A stretch of 64,000 nt of DNA, from the NCBI GenBank assembly GCA_950097015.1, contig CATNEN010000031.1:3474001-3538000 (forward strand). The letters run 5' to 3'. The translations under genes were made by a program, and so were the position numbers. Under the pieces are notes generated by a model that saw only the letters and a program-made list of their open reading frames with translations, ran no database searches and was not told the DNA's origin. Below are positions 61,768 to 64,000 of the stretch, piece after piece (within the stretch, counting starts at the first letter, position 1; every line of letters begins with the position of its first letter). This DNA comes from Macrostomum hystrix. Taxonomy: Eukaryota > Platyhelminthes > Macrostomidae.

Positions 61768-63589
61768 TCTGGTCCGGCGGTGAAAGGCAAACAAACCGCT
61801 TCTGACATTTATAATGTTATGGCCTGTCTCTCTAGTGTCACCGAGATTTCAACATCTCAAATAGTTTCAATGGATTTATTGAAGAATTGAGGCTTTTGAT
61901 AATAAGCGTCACTTGAAATCGGGAGAAATTGTTGCATGCGGCTGGTTTTGCTTTGAGATATTTGTGCTTCGACAAATATTCCAGTGAGCAAAGCCACGAA
62001 TAGCTAAGTGGAGTTTGAGCACACAGTTTGCATAATGATAATGATCAAACTCATTCTCCACAGCTAGCATTGTGTTCCATTATTAAATCTTAAAGGGAAA
62101 ACTGCTGTATAGGCTAAGGTCCTTTCAAGCCCATTGATCTGTCAAACTTGTAAATCACCGGTAAGGAACTCGCTCATCTCGTACAATACTGCATGGATGA
62201 TTTGTGACACAATCACTAGGCTCAGCTGCCAACTGTGTAGGGAACTCAGTCGTTAATAATAATAATACTAATTCTGATGGTCTAGCGAGGGAGCCGGAGA
62301 TAAGTGGGTCGGGGGGGCGACTGTGTTGAGCCCCGGGGGATTTCCTATACTAGAGAGAGACTTCGCCTGTCTGACAGCTGTCCTTGGACCCTCGGATCCA
62401 GTCTCCGTACATGGCGGCTCCGAGATACAACTGTTGAGAACTCGCAGACTCCATCCCGGACAGCCATAGCAATCAGACAGGTTGAGATGGTTGATGAGGG
62501 CATCTAAAGCTAGAGCTAAATCACATTTGATAAATTATGTGGGATACGGGATTTGCTCGGTGAAAAAATAGCGGGAAATTTCTACTCATTTTAAATGTTG
62601 CCGTTGCTAAGGATCAGGGAGTGATTAGGGTTTGGATTACTAAACTAAAATAAACTCCCGGTGGTCAGGAGTTCGAATCTCAATACAAGGAAACAATGAA
62701 TTTTTATTGCCTCCTAGGGCAGACATTTGACGCAGCATTTTATCACTTACAGCATGACATATTTACACACGCTTGTGCCCAAATATACTTCATCCATAAG
62801 GAACACACAAATAGTCTCATACACTCCAATCTTATCCAAATCCCAACAGAAATCTCCCTTCCTCCATCACTGGCTTCGAACTTTTTTCTCCAGTCAATTT
62901 CTAGTCGCTCTCATTCTCCCAGACTCCCGCGGGTGAGTTGGTTCTCTCCCTCCCCCTGCTGCAGTGCTTCCCACGGGCTTGTCTCCGCGTGGCAGCGCGT
63001 CACAGCGGGTCTCATTAGCAGGACTCCACTTGCTTGACATCTATAGCCCACACACACACAGGCCTATAGCAGCTCTCTGCACAGGCGGTCTGTGAACTCG
63101 CTTTACTAGTTCTTTTAGAGTTTTGAACCCATTCACTCGCGCTTCCTTCATAGGGAAGTTGCGAGTCTGGGCGTCGATAACAGTCAGCCATTGATTCTGA
63201 CGGGAAAACTGAGCAGCATTTGGCAACATTTCCAATATGGAAACAACTTCGTTTATAATGAATCTTGCAGCTGGAGAAGAACTCCTTACACCTGATTTCT
63301 TTGTTTCCTATAAGCCCTAGTTGAAGATTTCAGAAATGAAAAAAGTCTGGAACTGGTTGCTCAGTTAATTGGCTTTTCTGGAGAGTATTAAGGTGCTGTG
63401 GGAGTGCCGAGAAAGGCCAATTATGCTACGGTAACGACTTTACCTCTTACAAATGCTAGCCTGAACCGAAGCACAACAGAAGACTTAAAAAACGCTAAAC
63501 TGACAGAGCTCAAATGCTCAGTGTTTTATCGACATCTGCGGCTGACACCTGTGGTGTCATGATGAGAAATTTACGCGCGAAAGTCAGAG
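61767..63589. other. Nothing recognised
   Basis: No gene seen. A B-box-like ggtggtcaggagttcgaatc (about 62660) may mark another SINE relic. Confidence 0.35.
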
Positions 63590-64000
63590 GATCAGGGAGT
63601 TACGGGTGTCAGGGGATCAGGGAGTCACGGGTGTCAAGGGATCAGTAAGTCACTGGTGACTGGGGATCAGGGAGTCGCGGGTGTCAGGGGATCAGGAAGT
63701 CAACGGATTTCAGGGGATCACGGAGTCACTGGTGACTGGGGATCAGGGAGTCGCGGGTGTCAGGGGATCAGGGAGTCACGGGTGTCAAGGGATCAGGAAG
63801 TCACTGGTGACTGGGGATCAGGGAGTCGCGGGTGTCAGGGGATCAGGAAGTCAACGGATTTCAGGGGATCACGGAGTCACTGGTGACTGGGGATCAGGGA
63901 GTCGCGTGTGTCAGGGGATCAGGGAGTCACGGGTGTCAAGGGATCAGGAAGTCACTGGTGTCTGGGGATCAGGGAGTCGCGGGTGTCAGGAGATAAGGAA
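63590..64000. repeat. About 25-bp minisatellite with a 151-bp higher-order unit, running off the window
   Basis: Sub-units of 24-26 bp (ggggatcagggagtcacggg and variants) are arranged so that the marker caacggatttcaggggatca recurs at 63701 and 63852. This gives a 151-bp higher-order unit of six sub-units. The array continues past 64000. Confidence 0.92.

Overview
The window is animal nuclear DNA. Intron-split genes for metazoan proteins lie among many tandem repeats and small transposon remnants. Both strands carry genes, exons join with GT-AG (once GC-AG) boundaries in consistent phase, and translations use the standard code. Enkurin (a cilium/sperm-flagellum protein), QRICH1, ELAV, LAMTOR1 and a divergent rhodopsin-type receptor point to a ciliated bilaterian. 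The very dense minisatellites, and 3' splice sites placed a few bases before several start codons (as expected for spliced-leader trans-splicing), would suit a free-living flatworm, but the lineage is inference.

Layout. 1-11675 (-): most of a large NACHT/WD-type STAND ATPase of the NWD family, with an unusually long mixed-charge N-terminus; its 3' end (the expected WD repeats) runs off the left edge. 11676-20020: no confident gene; minisatellites and AT-rich DNA. 20021-21372 (-): ELAV/Hu RNA-binding protein. 23518-25562 (+): rhodopsin-type GPCR in two exons with an apparent frameshift. 26400-30000: transposon remnants, including a hAT-like element with a second terminal-inverted-repeat element inserted in it, each with a perfect 8-bp target duplication. 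30857-31746 (+): LAMTOR1. 33210-34613 (-): CCDC124. 36406-38460 (-): QRICH1-like. 39238-41156 (-): RBBP4/RbAp48. 41622-43336 (-): proteasome ATPase Rpt5/PSMC3, lacking its first exon. 44516-44790: decayed Ty3/gypsy integrase tail. 46764-51707 (+): AP-3 mu subunit, with a possible 30-nt cassette exon. 54564-56262 (-): enkurin. 58444-59225 (+): low-complexity N-terminal exon of a probable zinc-finger protein, with two apparent frameshifts. 59226-64000: repeats and no recognised gene.

The genes are mostly unrelated housekeeping and regulatory functions and form no single pathway. PSMC3, RBBP4 and QRICH1 lie head to tail on the minus strand with gaps of 444 and 778 bp. RBBP4 and QRICH1 each have a 3' splice site just before the ATG, so this could be an operon-like unit resolved by trans-splicing. 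Tandem repeats with units from 11 to 71 bp occupy many introns and intergenic spaces, and one 24-bp repeat is translated. All exon boundaries were placed by eye from splice motifs, phase and recalled family conservation; no alignment or transcript data were available.
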